NCBI RefSeq assembly: GCF_005221325.1
Contig: NZ_CP039888.1
Coordinates: 992,001 to 1,056,000 of the forward strand
DNA: 64,000 bases
Origin: Agrobacterium tumefaciens
GTDB lineage: Bacteria; Pseudomonadota; Alphaproteobacteria; Rhizobiales; Rhizobiaceae
Reading direction: 5' to 3'
The position numbers and the translations under genes were made by a program. The notes under the pieces were generated by a model. That model was not told the origin of the DNA and ran no database searches. It saw only the letters and a program-made list of their open reading frames with translations. Below are positions 51,886-62,679 of this stretch, piece after piece (position 1 is the first letter of the stretch; each line of letters begins with the position of its first letter).

Positions 51886-53076
51886 ATGACAGAGCATAAC
51901 GTCCGCAATTTCACGATCAACTTCGGTCCGGAACATCCCTCCGCGCACGGCGTGCTGCGTCTGGTTCTGGAACTGGACGGCGAAATCGTCGAGCGCGTCG
52001 ATCCGCATATCGGTCTTTTGCATCGCGGCACCGAAAAGCTGATCGAGACCAAGACCTATCTTCAGGCCGTTCCTTATTTCGATCGTCTCGACTATGTCGC
52101 GCCGATGAACCAGGAACACGCTTTCGCGCTCGCCGTTGAAAAGCTGCTGGGCCTCGAAATCCCGATGCGCGGCCAGCTGATCCGCGTTCTCTATTCGGAA
52201 ATCGGCCGCATCCTGTCGCACATCATGAACGTGACGACGCAGGCCATGGACGTTGGTGCGATGACGCCGCCGGTCTGGGGTTTCGAGGAACGCGAAAAGC
52301 TGATGGTGTTCTACGAGCGTGCCTGTGGCGCCCGCATGCACTCGGCCTATGTTCGTCCGGGTGGCGTGCATCAGGACCTGCCGCCGGAGCTGGTGGACGA
52401 TATCGGCAAATGGTGCGATCCGTTCCTGACCGTCCTCGACAATATCGAAGGTCTGCTGACAGACAACCGCATCTACAAGCAGCGTAACGTCGATATCGGC
52501 GTCGTGTCGCTGGAAGATGCGTTTGCATGGGGCTTTACGGGCGTGATGGTGCGCGGTTCGGGCGCTGCCTGGGATCTGCGCCGTTCGCAGCCTTACGAGT
52601 GTTATTCCGATCTGGAGTTCGATATTCCCGTCGGCAAGAACGGCGACTGCTACGACCGTTATCTGATCCGCATGCAGGAAATGCGTGAATCGGTAAAGAT
52701 CATGAAGCAGTGCGTCGATCTTCTGTCCGGCAAGCATCGCATCGGCCCGGTCTCCTCGCTTGACGGTAAGGTGGTTCCGCCCAAGCGGGGGGAGATGAAG
52801 CGTTCGATGGAAGCGCTGATCCACCACTTCAAGCTTTATACTGAAGGTTATCACGTTCCCGCCGGCGAAGTTTACGCCGCCGTCGAAGCGCCGAAGGGCG
52901 AGTTTGGCGTCTACGTGGTCGCCGACGGTTCGAACAAGCCCTACCGCTGCAAGATCCGCGCGCCGGGTTATGCACATTTGCAGGCGATGGATTTCCTGTG
53001 CAAGGGACATCAGCTTGCCGACGTTACAGCCGTGCTCGGCTCTCTCGACATCGTGTTCGGGGAGGTCGACCGCTGA
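51886..53076 (+). CDS. nuoD: NADH-quinone oxidoreductase subunit D
   Basis: This 396-aa subunit (49-kDa type) forms the quinone site with NuoB. Typical stretches are [20 protein letters not shown] (quinone-site His), [28 protein letters not shown] and [15 protein letters not shown]. It is related to the large subunit of NiFe hydrogenases but lacks the metal-binding Cys. Its stop overlaps the start of a small exported protein gene. Confidence 0.97.
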   Translation: MTEHNVRNFTINFGPEHPSAHGVLRLVLELDGEIVERVDPHIGLLHRGTEKLIETKTYLQAVPYFDRLDYVAPMNQEHAFALAVEKLLGLEIPMRGQLIRVLYSEIGRILSHIMNVTTQAMDVGAMTPPVWGFEEREKLMVFYERACGARMHSAYVRPGGVHQDLPPELVDDIGKWCDPFLTVLDNIEGLLTDNRIYKQRNVDIGVVSLEDAFAWGFTGVMVRGSGAAWDLRRSQPYECYSDLEFDIPVGKNGDCYDRYLIRMQEMRESVKIMKQCVDLLSGKHRIGPVSSLDGKVVPPKRGEMKRSMEALIHHFKLYTEGYHVPAGEVYAAVEAPKGEFGVYVVADGSNKPYRCKIRAPGYAHLQAMDFLCKGHQLADVTAVLGSLDIVFGEVDR

Positions 53077-53336
53077 TGCGTCTGCCGCTGGCCATTCCGG
53101 CTTTTCTCGCTGCGATGTCGGCGCCCGTTCTCGCCCAGACGGCGACGAACGAGCCTGAAGTATCGCTGTCGGGCGGCGGCTCTTCGACCATCAAGCAGCT
53201 TCTGTCGTCGGGATACGAGATCAAGGCCTCGGTTCCCAACGGCAGCAAGTTCATTGTGTTCATGCAGAAAGACAAGGCGGCTTACGCCTGCGAATTCGTC
53301 ACGGTGGCGAGATCGCGTTGTGAGACGTTAAACTGA
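53076..53336 (+). CDS. Small exported protein inside the nuo operon
   Basis: This 86-aa precursor has a signal peptide (LPLAIPAFLAAMSAPVLAQT). The mature part of about 65 residues includes STIKQLLSSGYEIKASV, GSKFIVFMQKDKAAYACEFV and a C-terminal Cys pair region (ACEF, RCETLN) that could form a disulfide. Its ATG overlaps the nuoD stop (CTGATG), and GGGGAGG lies in the end of nuoD. It is 16 nt before nuoE. No known subunit of complex I matches. It should be periplasmic, the opposite side from most NuoD/E contacts. Confidence 0.8.
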   Translation: MRLPLAIPAFLAAMSAPVLAQTATNEPEVSLSGGGSSTIKQLLSSGYEIKASVPNGSKFIVFMQKDKAAYACEFVTVARSRCETLN

Positions 53337-53352
53337 AAAGGCGTGAGGAAGT

Positions 53353-54450
53353 ATGTCCGTTCGTCGACTAGCCGAAGATCAGTTCCAGCCCGTGGCGTTT
53401 GCCTTCAACGCGGATAATACCGTGTGGGCGGAAAAGACGATCCAGAAATATCCGCAGGGACGCCAGCAATCGGCGGTTATCCCGCTGCTCATGCGTGCGC
53501 AGGAGCAGGACGGCTGGGTTACCCGCGCCGCCATCGAAAAAATCGCCGACATGCTGGATATGGCCTATATCCGCGTCATGGAAGTGGCGACCTTCTATAC
53601 GCAGTTCCAGCTGAAGCCGGTCGGCACGCGCGCCCACGTTCAGGTGTGTGGCACCACGCCCTGCATGCTGCGCGGTTCCGAAGCGCTGATGGATGTCTGC
53701 CGCAAGAAGATCCATCACGATCCGCTGCACACCAATGAGAGCGGCACGCTGTCCTGGGAAGAAGTGGAATGTCAGGGCGCCTGCGTCAACGCGCCGATGG
53801 TCATCATCTTCAAGGATGCCTATGAGGACCTGACGCCCGAGCGTCTGGAAGAGATCATCGACACGTTCGAGGCAGGCAAGGGCGACACGGTCAAGACCGG
53901 CCCGCAGATCGATCGTCACGAGTCGGTTCCGGTCGGCGGCCTGACGACGCTGACCGAAGAGATCAAGCCGGACCGTTCCAATCTCGACAAGCCGGCCGAA
54001 GTGCCTGCGGATGCCGCACCGGTTCCGCCGTCCAATGCCGCCAAGCCGAAGACGGATGCTCCGGAAACCGATCCGAAGCTGAAGACGCCGGCCAATGAGC
54101 CGAAGGCTGCGGAAGCCAATGTAAAGGCCGTCGAAAAGGAAGCTTCGGGATCTGCGAAACCCTCGCTCGATTCCAAGGATCGTCCAGCGGGCATCGAAAA
54201 GCCGGCGACGCCCGACGACCTGAAGCTGATTTCCGGCGTCGGTCCGAAAATCGAGGGCACGCTGCACGAGCTCGGCATCTTCACCTACGCGCAGATCGCC
54301 GGCTGGAAAAAGGCCGAATGCGATTGGGTCGACGGTTATCTGAATTTCAAGGGCCGCATCGAACGCGACGAGTGGATCAAGCAGGCCGAGGCGCTCGCCA
54401 AGGGTGGCGAAGCCGAGTATATCAGGGTCTTCGGCAAGAAGCCGCGGTAA
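53353..54450 (+). CDS. nuoE: NADH-quinone oxidoreductase subunit E with long C-terminal extension
   Basis: The first about 170 residues are the 24-kDa [2Fe-2S] subunit, with Cys ligands in CGTTPCMLRG and ECQGACVNAPM. After this, about 120 residues are Ala/Pro/Lys-rich and disordered. The last about 75 residues form a helix-hairpin-helix-like domain (DLKLISGVGPKIEGTLHELG, FTYAQIAGWKKAE). E. coli NuoE has only 166 aa. I recall similar extensions in other Rhizobiales. It transfers electrons next to NuoF; the tail has no known function. Confidence 0.95.
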   Translation: MSVRRLAEDQFQPVAFAFNADNTVWAEKTIQKYPQGRQQSAVIPLLMRAQEQDGWVTRAAIEKIADMLDMAYIRVMEVATFYTQFQLKPVGTRAHVQVCGTTPCMLRGSEALMDVCRKKIHHDPLHTNESGTLSWEEVECQGACVNAPMVIIFKDAYEDLTPERLEEIIDTFEAGKGDTVKTGPQIDRHESVPVGGLTTLTEEIKPDRSNLDKPAEVPADAAPVPPSNAAKPKTDAPETDPKLKTPANEPKAAEANVKAVEKEASGSAKPSLDSKDRPAGIEKPATPDDLKLISGVGPKIEGTLHELGIFTYAQIAGWKKAECDWVDGYLNFKGRIERDEWIKQAEALAKGGEAEYIRVFGKKPR

Positions 54451-54460
54451 GAGGTGAAGC

Positions 54461-55765
54461 ATGTTAAAAGATCAGGATCGCATCTTTACCAATCTCTACG
54501 GCCTCAAGGACAAGTCCCTGAAGGGCGTTCGTGCGCGCGGCCATTGGGACGGCACCAAGCAGATCATCGAAAAGGGTCGTGACTGGATCATCAACGAGAT
54601 GAAGGCATCAGGCCTTCGCGGTCGCGGTGGCGCTGGCTTCCCGACGGGTCTCAAATGGTCCTTCATGCCGAAGGAAAATGACGGCCGTCCGCATTATCTC
54701 GTCGTTAACGCCGACGAATCTGAACCCGGCACCTGCAAGGACCGCGAAATCCTGCGCAACGATCCGCATACGCTGATCGAAGGCTGCGTGATCGCCGGTT
54801 TCGCCATGGGCGCGCATACCGCCTATATCTACGTGCGCGGCGAATATATGCGCGAGCGTGAAGCGCTTCAGGCGGCCATCGACGAGTGCTACGATGCCGG
54901 CCTGCTCGGCAAGAACAACAAGAACGGCTGGGATTTCGACATCTACGTCCATCACGGCGCGGGTGCCTATATCTGCGGTGAAGAGACGGCTCTGCTCGAA
55001 AGCCTTGAAGGCAAGAAGGGCCAGCCGCGCCTCAAGCCGCCGTTCCCGGCCAATATGGGTCTTTACGGCTGCCCGACGACCGTCAACAACGTTGAATCGA
55101 TCGCCGTTGCGCCGACCATCCTGCGCCGTGGCGCTGCCTGGTTCTCGGGGATCGGCCGTCCGAACAATGTCGGCACCAAGCTGTTCATGGTGTCAGGCCA
55201 TGTCGAGCGTCCGTGCACCTTCGAAGATGCGCTGGGCCTGTCCTTCCGTGAACTGATCGAACACCATTGCGGTGGCATTCGCGGCGGCTGGGACAATCTG
55301 CTCGGCGTCATCCCCGGCGGCGCATCCTGCCCCATCGTGCGCGGTGAGGACATGAAGGACGCCATCATGGACTTCGATGGCATGCGCGAAGTGAAGTCTT
55401 CCTTCGGCACCGGCGGCATGATCGTCATGGACAAGTCCACCGACGTCATCAAGGCGATTGCCCGCATCGCGGCCTTCTTCAAGCATGAAAGCTGCGGCCA
55501 GTGCACGCCGTGCCGCGAAGGTACCGGCTGGATGTGGCGCGTGCTGGAGCGCATGGTCAAGGGCAACGCGCAGAAGCGCGAAATCGACATGCTGTTTGAA
55601 GTGACCAAGCAGATCGAAGGCCACACCATCTGTGCGCTCGGCGACGCCGCCGCATGGCCGGTACAGGCGCTGATCCGCAATTTCCGTCCGGAAATCGAAA
55701 AGCGCATCGACCAATATACCTACAGGGCCATGGATGATGGCGCTGTTCTGGAAGCCGCTGAATAA
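54461..55765 (+). CDS. nuoF: NADH-quinone oxidoreductase subunit F
   Basis: This 434-aa subunit (51-kDa) binds NADH, FMN and a [4Fe-4S] cluster. The NADH-binding loop is [15 protein letters not shown] and the FMN part is [10 protein letters not shown]. Cluster ligands are in [15 protein letters not shown] and, later, a Cys in [25 protein letters not shown] precedes ATG. It starts ten nt after nuoE. Confidence 0.97.
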   Translation: MLKDQDRIFTNLYGLKDKSLKGVRARGHWDGTKQIIEKGRDWIINEMKASGLRGRGGAGFPTGLKWSFMPKENDGRPHYLVVNADESEPGTCKDREILRNDPHTLIEGCVIAGFAMGAHTAYIYVRGEYMREREALQAAIDECYDAGLLGKNNKNGWDFDIYVHHGAGAYICGEETALLESLEGKKGQPRLKPPFPANMGLYGCPTTVNNVESIAVAPTILRRGAAWFSGIGRPNNVGTKLFMVSGHVERPCTFEDALGLSFRELIEHHCGGIRGGWDNLLGVIPGGASCPIVRGEDMKDAIMDFDGMREVKSSFGTGGMIVMDKSTDVIKAIARIAAFFKHESCGQCTPCREGTGWMWRVLERMVKGNAQKREIDMLFEVTKQIEGHTICALGDAAAWPVQALIRNFRPEIEKRIDQYTYRAMDDGAVLEAAE

Positions 55766-55914
55766 GCATCGAAGGCTTCGAGCGGAGCCGGAAATTTCCG
55801 GCCCCGCAACACCATGAAACGTCTGGCAAACCTTCGGATGCCGGGCGCGATTAAGGATTTGTTGCGGACCGTGTGAGACATGGGACGAACAGGCAACAGG
55901 ACGTAAGTAGAACC

Positions 55915-57996
55915 ATGGCAAAGCTCAAGGTTGACGGTAAAGAGATCGAGGTTCCGGATCATTTCACGCTGTTGCAGGCGTGCGAGGAGGCTGGTGCCGA
56001 AGTTCCGCGCTTTTGTTTTCATGAGCGCTTGTCGGTCGCGGGTAACTGCCGCATGTGTCTCATCGAGGTGAAGGGCGGACCGCCCAAGCCCGCCGCCTCC
56101 TGCGCCATGGGCGTGCGCGATGTTCGCGGCGGCCCGAACGGCGAACTGCCTGAGGTTTTCACCAATACGCCGATGGTCAAGAAGGCCCGCGAAGGCGTGA
56201 TGGAATTCCTGCTCATCAACCACCCGCTGGATTGCCCGATCTGCGACCAGGGCGGCGAATGCGACCTGCAGGACCAGGCCATGGCCTTCGGTATCGCCGG
56301 TTCGCGTTACGCGGAAAACAAGCGCGCGGTTGAAGACAAATATATCGGCCCGCTCGTCAAGACGGTCATGAACCGCTGCATTCACTGCACGCGCTGCGTC
56401 CGTTTCACGACGGAAGTGGCAGGCATTGCCGAACTTGGCCTCATCGGCCGCGGCGAGGATGCCGAGATCACCACCTATCTCGAGCAGGCGATGACCTCGG
56501 AGCTTCAGGGCAACGTCGTTGACCTTTGCCCGGTCGGCGCGCTCACCTCCAAGCCTTTCGCCTTCACCGCCCGTCCGTGGGAACTGAACAAGACCGAAAC
56601 CATCGACGTGATGGACGCGCTCGGTTCGGCCATCCGCGTCGATACCCGTGGCCGCGAAGTCATGCGCGTCATGCCGCGTGTCAACGAGGCGATCAACGAA
56701 GAGTGGATTTCCGACAAGAGCCGCTTCATCTGGGACGGCCTGAAGACCCAGCGTCTCGACCGGCCTTACGTCCGCAAGGATGGCCGTCTGCAGCCCGCCA
56801 CCTGGGGCGAAGCTTTCGGTGCGATCAAGCAGGCTGTTGCCGCAACCTCCGGCAACAAGATCGGCGCGATCGCCGGTGATCTGTCGTCCGTGGAAGAAAT
56901 GTTCGCGCTGAAGTCGCTTCTCGCCTCGCTCGGTTCGGCCAATGTCGATTGCCGTCAGGATGGCGCAGCGCTTGATCCGTCTTTGGGTCGCGCCAGCTAC
57001 ATCTTCAATTCCACCATTGAAGGCATCGAGCAGGCAGACGCGCTGCTGATCGTCGGCGCGAACCCGCGTTACGAAGCGGCGGTGCTCAACGCCCGCATCC
57101 GCAAGCGCTGGCGTCGTGGCGGTTTCCCGATCGGCGTGATCGGTGAAGCCGGCGAGCTGCGCTACAATTACGAATATCTCGGCTCGGGTGCGGAAACGCT
57201 GTCCGATCTCGCCAATGGTTCGCACAGCTTCATCGACAAGCTGAAGTCCGCCAAGAACCCGCTGATCATCATCGGTCAGGGCGCTCTTGCCCGCGCCGAT
57301 GGTGCCGCCGTGCTCGCTGCCGCTGCCAAGCTTGCCGTTTCGGTCGGTGCTGTCAGCGAAGAGTGGAACGGTTTCTCGGTTCTGCACACTGCAGCTGCCC
57401 GCGTTGGCGGTCTCGATATCGGCTTCGTGCCGGGCGAGGGCGGTGTTGCTAGCGCCGACATGGTCGCCTCCATGGATGTTCTCTTCCTGCTCGGCGCCGA
57501 TGAGCTCGACCTTTCCAACAAGGGCGCAAAGTTCACCGTCTATATCGGCAGCCATGGCGATCAGGGCGCGATGAATGCCGACGTCATCCTTCCGGGTGCG
57601 GCCTATACCGAGAAATCCGGTATCTGGGTCAACACCGAAGGCCGCGTTCAGGTCGGCAACCGCGCCGGTTTCGCACCGGGTGAAGCCCGTGAAGACTGGG
57701 CGATCCTGCGTGCGCTGTCCGACGTTCTCGGCAAGAAGCTGCCGTTCGATTCGCTGTCTGCCCTGCGCGGCCAGCTTTATGTCGCGCATCCGCATCTGGC
57801 GGAAACCGATGAGATCGTGGCCGGCAACGGCCAGGATATCGAGGCTTTGGCCGGCAAGACCGGCTCGCTCAACAAGTCGGCGTTTGCCTCGCCGGTAAAA
57901 GACTTTTATTTGACGAACCCGATTGCGCGCGCCTCTGCTGTCATGGCCGAGTGCTCCGCATTGGCCCGCAACAATTTCCAGGCTGCGGCAGAGTAA
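55915..57996 (+). CDS. nuoG: NADH-quinone oxidoreductase subunit G
   Basis: This 693-aa subunit (75-kDa) has an N-terminal [2Fe-2S] ferredoxin-like domain ([19 protein letters not shown]), a His/Cys cluster segment ([20 protein letters not shown]), a [4Fe-4S] segment ([10 protein letters not shown] and [10 protein letters not shown]) and a molybdopterin oxidoreductase-like C-terminal domain without the cofactor. I start at ATG 55915 ([12 protein letters not shown]); the frame is open 14 codons further. A 149-nt gap separates it from nuoF and has no gene. Confidence 0.97.
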   Translation: MAKLKVDGKEIEVPDHFTLLQACEEAGAEVPRFCFHERLSVAGNCRMCLIEVKGGPPKPAASCAMGVRDVRGGPNGELPEVFTNTPMVKKAREGVMEFLLINHPLDCPICDQGGECDLQDQAMAFGIAGSRYAENKRAVEDKYIGPLVKTVMNRCIHCTRCVRFTTEVAGIAELGLIGRGEDAEITTYLEQAMTSELQGNVVDLCPVGALTSKPFAFTARPWELNKTETIDVMDALGSAIRVDTRGREVMRVMPRVNEAINEEWISDKSRFIWDGLKTQRLDRPYVRKDGRLQPATWGEAFGAIKQAVAATSGNKIGAIAGDLSSVEEMFALKSLLASLGSANVDCRQDGAALDPSLGRASYIFNSTIEGIEQADALLIVGANPRYEAAVLNARIRKRWRRGGFPIGVIGEAGELRYNYEYLGSGAETLSDLANGSHSFIDKLKSAKNPLIIIGQGALARADGAAVLAAAAKLAVSVGAVSEEWNGFSVLHTAAARVGGLDIGFVPGEGGVASADMVASMDVLFLLGADELDLSNKGAKFTVYIGSHGDQGAMNADVILPGAAYTEKSGIWVNTEGRVQVGNRAGFAPGEAREDWAILRALSDVLGKKLPFDSLSALRGQLYVAHPHLAETDEIVAGNGQDIEALAGKTGSLNKSAFASPVKDFYLTNPIARASAVMAECSALARNNFQAAAE

Positions 57997-58009
57997 GGGT
58001 AGGGGATTT

Positions 58010-59056
58010 ATGGAACAGTTTTTCTGGAGCTACGTCTGGCCCGCGCTGATCATGGTCGGCCAGTCCCTGCTGCTTCTCGTTTGCCTTCTGGTGGCCATCG
58101 CCTTCCTGCTGCTTGCCGACCGCAAGGTCTGGGCAGCCGTGCAGCTGCGCCGTGGTCCGAACGTCGTTGGTCCCTTCGGTCTCTTCCAGTCCTTCGCCGA
58201 CCTCTTGAAGTTCATCCTGAAGGAGCCCGTCATTCCGGCCGGTGCCAACAAGGCGGTCTTCCTTCTGGCGCCGCTGGTTGCCGTGACGCTGGCGCTCGCC
58301 ACCTACGCGGTCATTCCCTTCGCCGATGGCTGGGTCGTCGCCAATATCAATGTCGGCATTCTCTACATCTTCGCGATTTCTTCGCTTGAAGTGTACGGCA
58401 TCATCATGGGCGGCTGGGCTTCGAACTCGAAGTATCCGTTCCTCGGCGCGCTGCGTTCGGCAGCGCAGATGGTGTCCTATGAAGTGTCGATCGGTCTCGT
58501 CATCGTCACGGTTCTGCTCTGCGTCGGCTCGCTGAACCTCACGGATATCGTTCTTGCCCAGCGTACCGGGCTTGGCACGATGATCGGCCTGCCGGCATCG
58601 TTCCTCGACTGGCACTGGCTGTCGCTGTTCCCGATGTTCGTCGTGTTCTTCATTTCGGGCCTTGCCGAAACCAACCGTCCGCCCTTCGACCTTCCGGAAG
58701 CGGAATCGGAACTGGTCGCCGGTCACATGGTCGAATATGGCTCCACGCCTTACATGATGTTCATGCTCGGCGAATATGCTGCGATCGTCCTGATCTGCTG
58801 CCTGACGACGATCCTGTTCCTCGGCGGCTGGCTCCCGATCGTGGATGTGTGGTTCCTGAACTGGGTTCCGGGCATAGTCTGGTTCGCGCTCAAGGGCTGC
58901 ATGGTCTTCTTTATGATCGCGCTCACCAAGGCTTTCGTTCCGCGTTATCGTTATGACCAGCTCATGCGCCTCGGCTGGAAGGTGTTCCTGCCGCTGTCGC
59001 TCGCCATGGTCGTTATTGTTGCATTCGTATTGAAGCTGACGGGGTGGGCCGGTTGA
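58010..59056 (+). CDS. nuoH: NADH-quinone oxidoreductase subunit H
   Basis: This 348-aa membrane subunit has eight helices and connects the membrane arm with the quinone site. Signature segments are [40 protein letters not shown] and YKALTKAF-like end [21 protein letters not shown] 58010 has AGGGGAT upstream and lies 13 nt after nuoG. Confidence 0.97.
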   Translation: MEQFFWSYVWPALIMVGQSLLLLVCLLVAIAFLLLADRKVWAAVQLRRGPNVVGPFGLFQSFADLLKFILKEPVIPAGANKAVFLLAPLVAVTLALATYAVIPFADGWVVANINVGILYIFAISSLEVYGIIMGGWASNSKYPFLGALRSAAQMVSYEVSIGLVIVTVLLCVGSLNLTDIVLAQRTGLGTMIGLPASFLDWHWLSLFPMFVVFFISGLAETNRPPFDLPEAESELVAGHMVEYGSTPYMMFMLGEYAAIVLICCLTTILFLGGWLPIVDVWFLNWVPGIVWFALKGCMVFFMIALTKAFVPRYRYDQLMRLGWKVFLPLSLAMVVIVAFVLKLTGWAG

Positions 59057-59092
59057 TGTCTGAACTCCTCGCTCAAAGATCTGGAGACTGAG

Positions 59093-59584
59093 ATGGCAAG
59101 CCTCTCCCAAGCCGTCAACTCGCTGTTCCTGAAGGAATTCGTAGGCGCGATCTTCCTGACCATGCGCCACTTCTTCAAGCAGAAGGCGACGATCAACTAT
59201 CCTTTCGAAAAGGGTCCGGTTTCTCCGCGCTTTCGTGGTGAGCACGCGTTGCGCCGTTATCCGAACGGTGAAGAACGTTGCATCGCCTGCAAGCTGTGTG
59301 AAGCGATCTGTCCTGCTCAGGCGATCACCATCGAAGCCGGCCCGCGCCGCAATGACGGCACCCGCCGCACGGTGCGTTACGACATCGACATGGTGAAGTG
59401 CATCTATTGCGGCTTCTGCCAGGAAGCCTGCCCGGTGGATGCCATCGTCGAAGGCCCGAACTTCGAATTCGCGACGGAAACCCGCGAGGAGCTTTATTTC
59501 GACAAGCAGAAGCTTCTCGACAATGGCGACCGCTGGGAGCGTGAAATCGCGCGCAACCTCGCACTGGATGCGCCTTATCGTTAA
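59093..59584 (+). CDS. nuoI: NADH-quinone oxidoreductase subunit I
   Basis: This 163-aa subunit carries two [4Fe-4S] clusters (N6a and N6b) in two ferredoxin repeats: [16 protein letters not shown] and [16 protein letters not shown]. It passes electrons toward NuoB. It follows nuoH after 36 nt; the 137-nt gap to nuoJ shows no gene. Confidence 0.97.
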   Translation: MASLSQAVNSLFLKEFVGAIFLTMRHFFKQKATINYPFEKGPVSPRFRGEHALRRYPNGEERCIACKLCEAICPAQAITIEAGPRRNDGTRRTVRYDIDMVKCIYCGFCQEACPVDAIVEGPNFEFATETREELYFDKQKLLDNGDRWEREIARNLALDAPYR

Positions 59585-59721
59585 GGTGCAACCGTCTTTC
59601 CGGGGGAAACCCCGGAAAGCGATGAAAAAGTAAAATGCCTGCGCGGTTTTCGCCGGCGGGGACGAAACGGGTGAGGGGCCTTCGAGCCATCTTTGCCCGA
59701 TGAGGACAAGAAGGCACCAAC

Positions 59722-60336
59722 ATGGGTCTGCACGCTGTATTCTTTTATATATTCGCTTTCGTCGCCGTGGCGTCTGCGTTCATGGTCATCGCATCGAAGA
59801 ACCCAGTTCATTCGGTGCTGTTTCTGATTTTGACCTTCTTCAACGCAGCCGCGCTGTTCCTGCTGACGGGCGCCGAGTTTCTCGGCATGATCCTGCTGGT
59901 GGTCTATGTCGGCGCGGTGGCGGTGCTTTTCCTCTTCGTCGTCATGATGCTGGATGTGGATTTTGCCGAGCTGCGCTCGGGCGTGCTGCAATACGCCCCG
60001 GTCGGCGCGCTGATAGGTGTCATCCTCGCGGCCGAGCTGATCGTCGTGGTCGGCGGTAGCGTGCTGAACCCGCAGGCGGCGAAATCGATCACCATGCCGA
60101 TCCCGCCGGTGACCGAGCGCACCAATACGGCCGCACTCGGTGATGTGCTCTATACCAATTACATCTACTTCTTCCAGCTTGCCGGTCTCGTACTGCTGGT
60201 GGCCATGATCGGCGCGATCGTGCTGACGCTGCGTCACCGCACCGATATCAAGCGGCAGGATATTTCCACGCAGGTCGGCCGAGACCCGAAGACCGCCGTC
60301 ACCACGGTCAAGGTCAAGCCGGGTCAGGGCATCTGA
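59722..60336 (+). CDS. nuoJ: NADH-quinone oxidoreductase subunit J
   Basis: This 204-aa membrane subunit has about five helices; the conserved third helix [20 protein letters not shown] contains the pi-bulge and Tyr region important for proton coupling. It ends with a soluble tail ([20 protein letters not shown]). It is followed by nuoK after 29 nt. Confidence 0.96.
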   Translation: MGLHAVFFYIFAFVAVASAFMVIASKNPVHSVLFLILTFFNAAALFLLTGAEFLGMILLVVYVGAVAVLFLFVVMMLDVDFAELRSGVLQYAPVGALIGVILAAELIVVVGGSVLNPQAAKSITMPIPPVTERTNTAALGDVLYTNYIYFFQLAGLVLLVAMIGAIVLTLRHRTDIKRQDISTQVGRDPKTAVTTVKVKPGQGI

Positions 60337-60365
60337 AGGCGCGAACGGATTCAAGGAAACACAAT

Positions 60366-60674
60366 ATGGTAATCGGTCTTTCCCACTACCTGACGGTCAG
60401 CGCCATTCTCTTCACGATCGGCGTGTTCGGTATCTTCCTCAACCGGAAGAACGTCATCGTCATACTGATGTCGATCGAGCTCATCCTGCTGGCGGTCAAC
60501 ATCAACATGGTGGCGTTCTCGGCGTTCCTGAACGATATCGTCGGCCAGGTCTTCGCACTGTTCATTCTGACCGTCGCAGCTGCCGAAGCGGCCATCGGTC
60601 TTGCAATACTCGTTGTCTTCTACCGCAACCGCGGATCGATCGCCGTTGAAGACGTCAATATGATGAAGGGCTGA
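60366..60674 (+). CDS. nuoK: NADH-quinone oxidoreductase subunit K
   Basis: This 102-aa protein has three helices with the conserved Glu residues in [17 protein letters not shown] and [13 protein letters not shown], which take part in proton translocation. It is related to MrpC antiporter subunits. nuoL starts seven nt later. Confidence 0.97.
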   Translation: MVIGLSHYLTVSAILFTIGVFGIFLNRKNVIVILMSIELILLAVNINMVAFSAFLNDIVGQVFALFILTVAAAEAAIGLAILVVFYRNRGSIAVEDVNMMKG

Positions 60675-60681
60675 TAAGGCT

Positions 60682-62679
60682 ATGATCTACAAGGCTATCG
60701 TCTTTCTTCCCCTGATCGGCTTCCTGATCGCCGGCCTGTTCGGCCGCTCGATCGGCGCCAAGGCCTCGGAATATGTCACCACCGGTCTGATGATCGTGGT
60801 CGCCATCCTGTCGTGGATCGTCTTTTTCAACGTGGCGCTCGCCCATGGCGAGCCGGGCGAGGTGATCAAGGTCACCGTGCTGCGCTGGATCCAGTCCGGC
60901 GGCATCGACGTCGAATGGGCGTTCCGCATCGATACGCTGACGGCCGTCATGTTCGTGGTCGTCAACACGGTCTCGACGCTGGTGCATCTTTATTCGATCG
61001 GATACATGCACCACGATCCGCATCGTCCGCGTTTCTTTGCCTATCTGTCGCTCTTCACCTTCGCCATGCTGATGCTGGTGACTTCCGACAACCTGCTGCA
61101 GATGTTCTTCGGCTGGGAAGGCGTGGGTCTGGCGTCCTATCTGCTGATCGGCTTCTGGTTCAAGAAACCTTCGGCCTCTGCCGCCGCCATGAAGGCCTTC
61201 ATCGTCAACCGCGTCGGTGACTTCGGCTTCATCCTCGGCATCTCGGGCGTCTTCGTGCTGTTCGGCTCGATCAATCTGGAGACGGTTTTCGCCGCCGCCG
61301 GCACCTATCTGCCGGCAGAAGGTGCGACCGCCTCCGAAACCGTCATCAACCTGTTCGGCATGCAGCTGGACAAGGCCAATGCGATGACCGGCGTCTGCCT
61401 GCTGCTTTTCATGGGCGCAATGGGTAAATCGGCGCAGTTCCTGCTGCACACTTGGTTGCCGGATGCGATGGAAGGCCCGACCCCGGTGTCTGCCCTCATT
61501 CACGCCGCAACCATGGTCACCGCCGGCGTCTTCCTCGTCGCCCGCATGTCGCCGCTGTTTGAACTGTCGCATGATGCCTTGACCGTTGTGACCCTGATTG
61601 GCGCGATCACCGCCTTCTTCGCGGCGACCGTCGGCCTCGTGCAGAACGACATCAAGCGCGTGATCGCCTATTCGACCTGCTCGCAGCTCGGTTACATGTT
61701 CGTGGCGCTCGGCGTCGGCGCTTATGGTGCTGCCGTCTTCCATCTCTTCACGCACGCCTTCTTCAAGGCTCTGCTGTTCCTGTGCGCCGGCTCGGTCATC
61801 CATGCTGTCGATGGCGAGCAGGACATGCGGTACATGGGTGGCCTGCGAAAGCACATTCCCATCACCTTCTGGACCATGACCGTTGGCACGCTGGCGCTCA
61901 CCGGCGTCGGTATTCCGGGCACGATGATCGGCTTTGCCGGCTTCTTCTCGAAGGACGTCATCATCGAATCCGCTTACGCGTCCCATTCGGTGCTGTCCGG
62001 TTTCGCCTTCACGCTGCTGGTCATCGCCGCGCTGTTCACCAGCTTCTATTCCTGGCGTCTGGCGTTCATGACCTTCTTCGGCAAGCCGCGCGCGTCTGCC
62101 GATGTCATGCACCATGTTCATGAATCGCCGATGGTCATGCTGATCCCGCTCTTCATCCTCACGGTTGGCGCGATATTTGCCGGTGTTGCCTTCGAGGGTT
62201 ATTTCTTCGGCCACGAATATGCCGAGTTCTGGAAGGGCGCTCTGTTCACGCTTCCGGAAAATGAAATCCTCGAAGAGTTCCACCACGTTCCGCTGTGGGT
62301 GAAGTGGAGCCCGTTCTTCGCCATGGCGCTTGGTTTCGTGACCGCTTGGTACATGTACATCAAGTCGCCGGAGACGCCGAAGCGTCTGGCCGAGACCCAT
62401 CGTGGCCTCTACCAGTTCCTTCTGAACAAGTGGTACTTCGACGAACTCTACGACTTCCTGTTCGTACGTTCCGCAAAGGCGCTTGGCCGCTTCCTGTGGA
62501 AGAAGGGCGACGTCGCCGTCATCGACCACTACGGACCGAACGGCATTGCAGCGCGTGTGGTTGACGTGACCAACCGCATGGTCCGCCTGCAATCCGGTTA
62601 CCTCTATCATTATGCCTTTGCGATGCTGATCGGCATCGCGGCGCTTGTCACCTGGATGATGCTCGGGAGTGCCCTCTGA
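60682..62679 (+). CDS. nuoL: NADH-quinone oxidoreductase subunit L
   Basis: This 665-aa antiporter-like subunit has about 16 helices and the long lateral helix at the C-terminus. Key features are the [20 protein letters not shown] segment (Glu in helix 5), [20 protein letters not shown] (Lys) and [18 protein letters not shown]. It pumps protons as the distal module of complex I. Its stop overlaps the start of nuoM. Confidence 0.97.
   Translation: MIYKAIVFLPLIGFLIAGLFGRSIGAKASEYVTTGLMIVVAILSWIVFFNVALAHGEPGEVIKVTVLRWIQSGGIDVEWAFRIDTLTAVMFVVVNTVSTLVHLYSIGYMHHDPHRPRFFAYLSLFTFAMLMLVTSDNLLQMFFGWEGVGLASYLLIGFWFKKPSASAAAMKAFIVNRVGDFGFILGISGVFVLFGSINLETVFAAAGTYLPAEGATASETVINLFGMQLDKANAMTGVCLLLFMGAMGKSAQFLLHTWLPDAMEGPTPVSALIHAATMVTAGVFLVARMSPLFELSHDALTVVTLIGAITAFFAATVGLVQNDIKRVIAYSTCSQLGYMFVALGVGAYGAAVFHLFTHAFFKALLFLCAGSVIHAVDGEQDMRYMGGLRKHIPITFWTMTVGTLALTGVGIPGTMIGFAGFFSKDVIIESAYASHSVLSGFAFTLLVIAALFTSFYSWRLAFMTFFGKPRASADVMHHVHESPMVMLIPLFILTVGAIFAGVAFEGYFFGHEYAEFWKGALFTLPENEILEEFHHVPLWVKWSPFFAMALGFVTAWYMYIKSPETPKRLAETHRGLYQFLLNKWYFDELYDFLFVRSAKALGRFLWKKGDVAVIDHYGPNGIAARVVDVTNRMVRLQSGYLYHYAFAMLIGIAALVTWMMLGSAL

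Noticed and set aside
55720..57795. 691-aa antisense frame across nuoG
   Set aside because: Shadow of nuoG caused by high GC at third positions. The same holds for long antisense frames at 60655-62703 (nuoL) and 45823-47760 (phytase-like gene).
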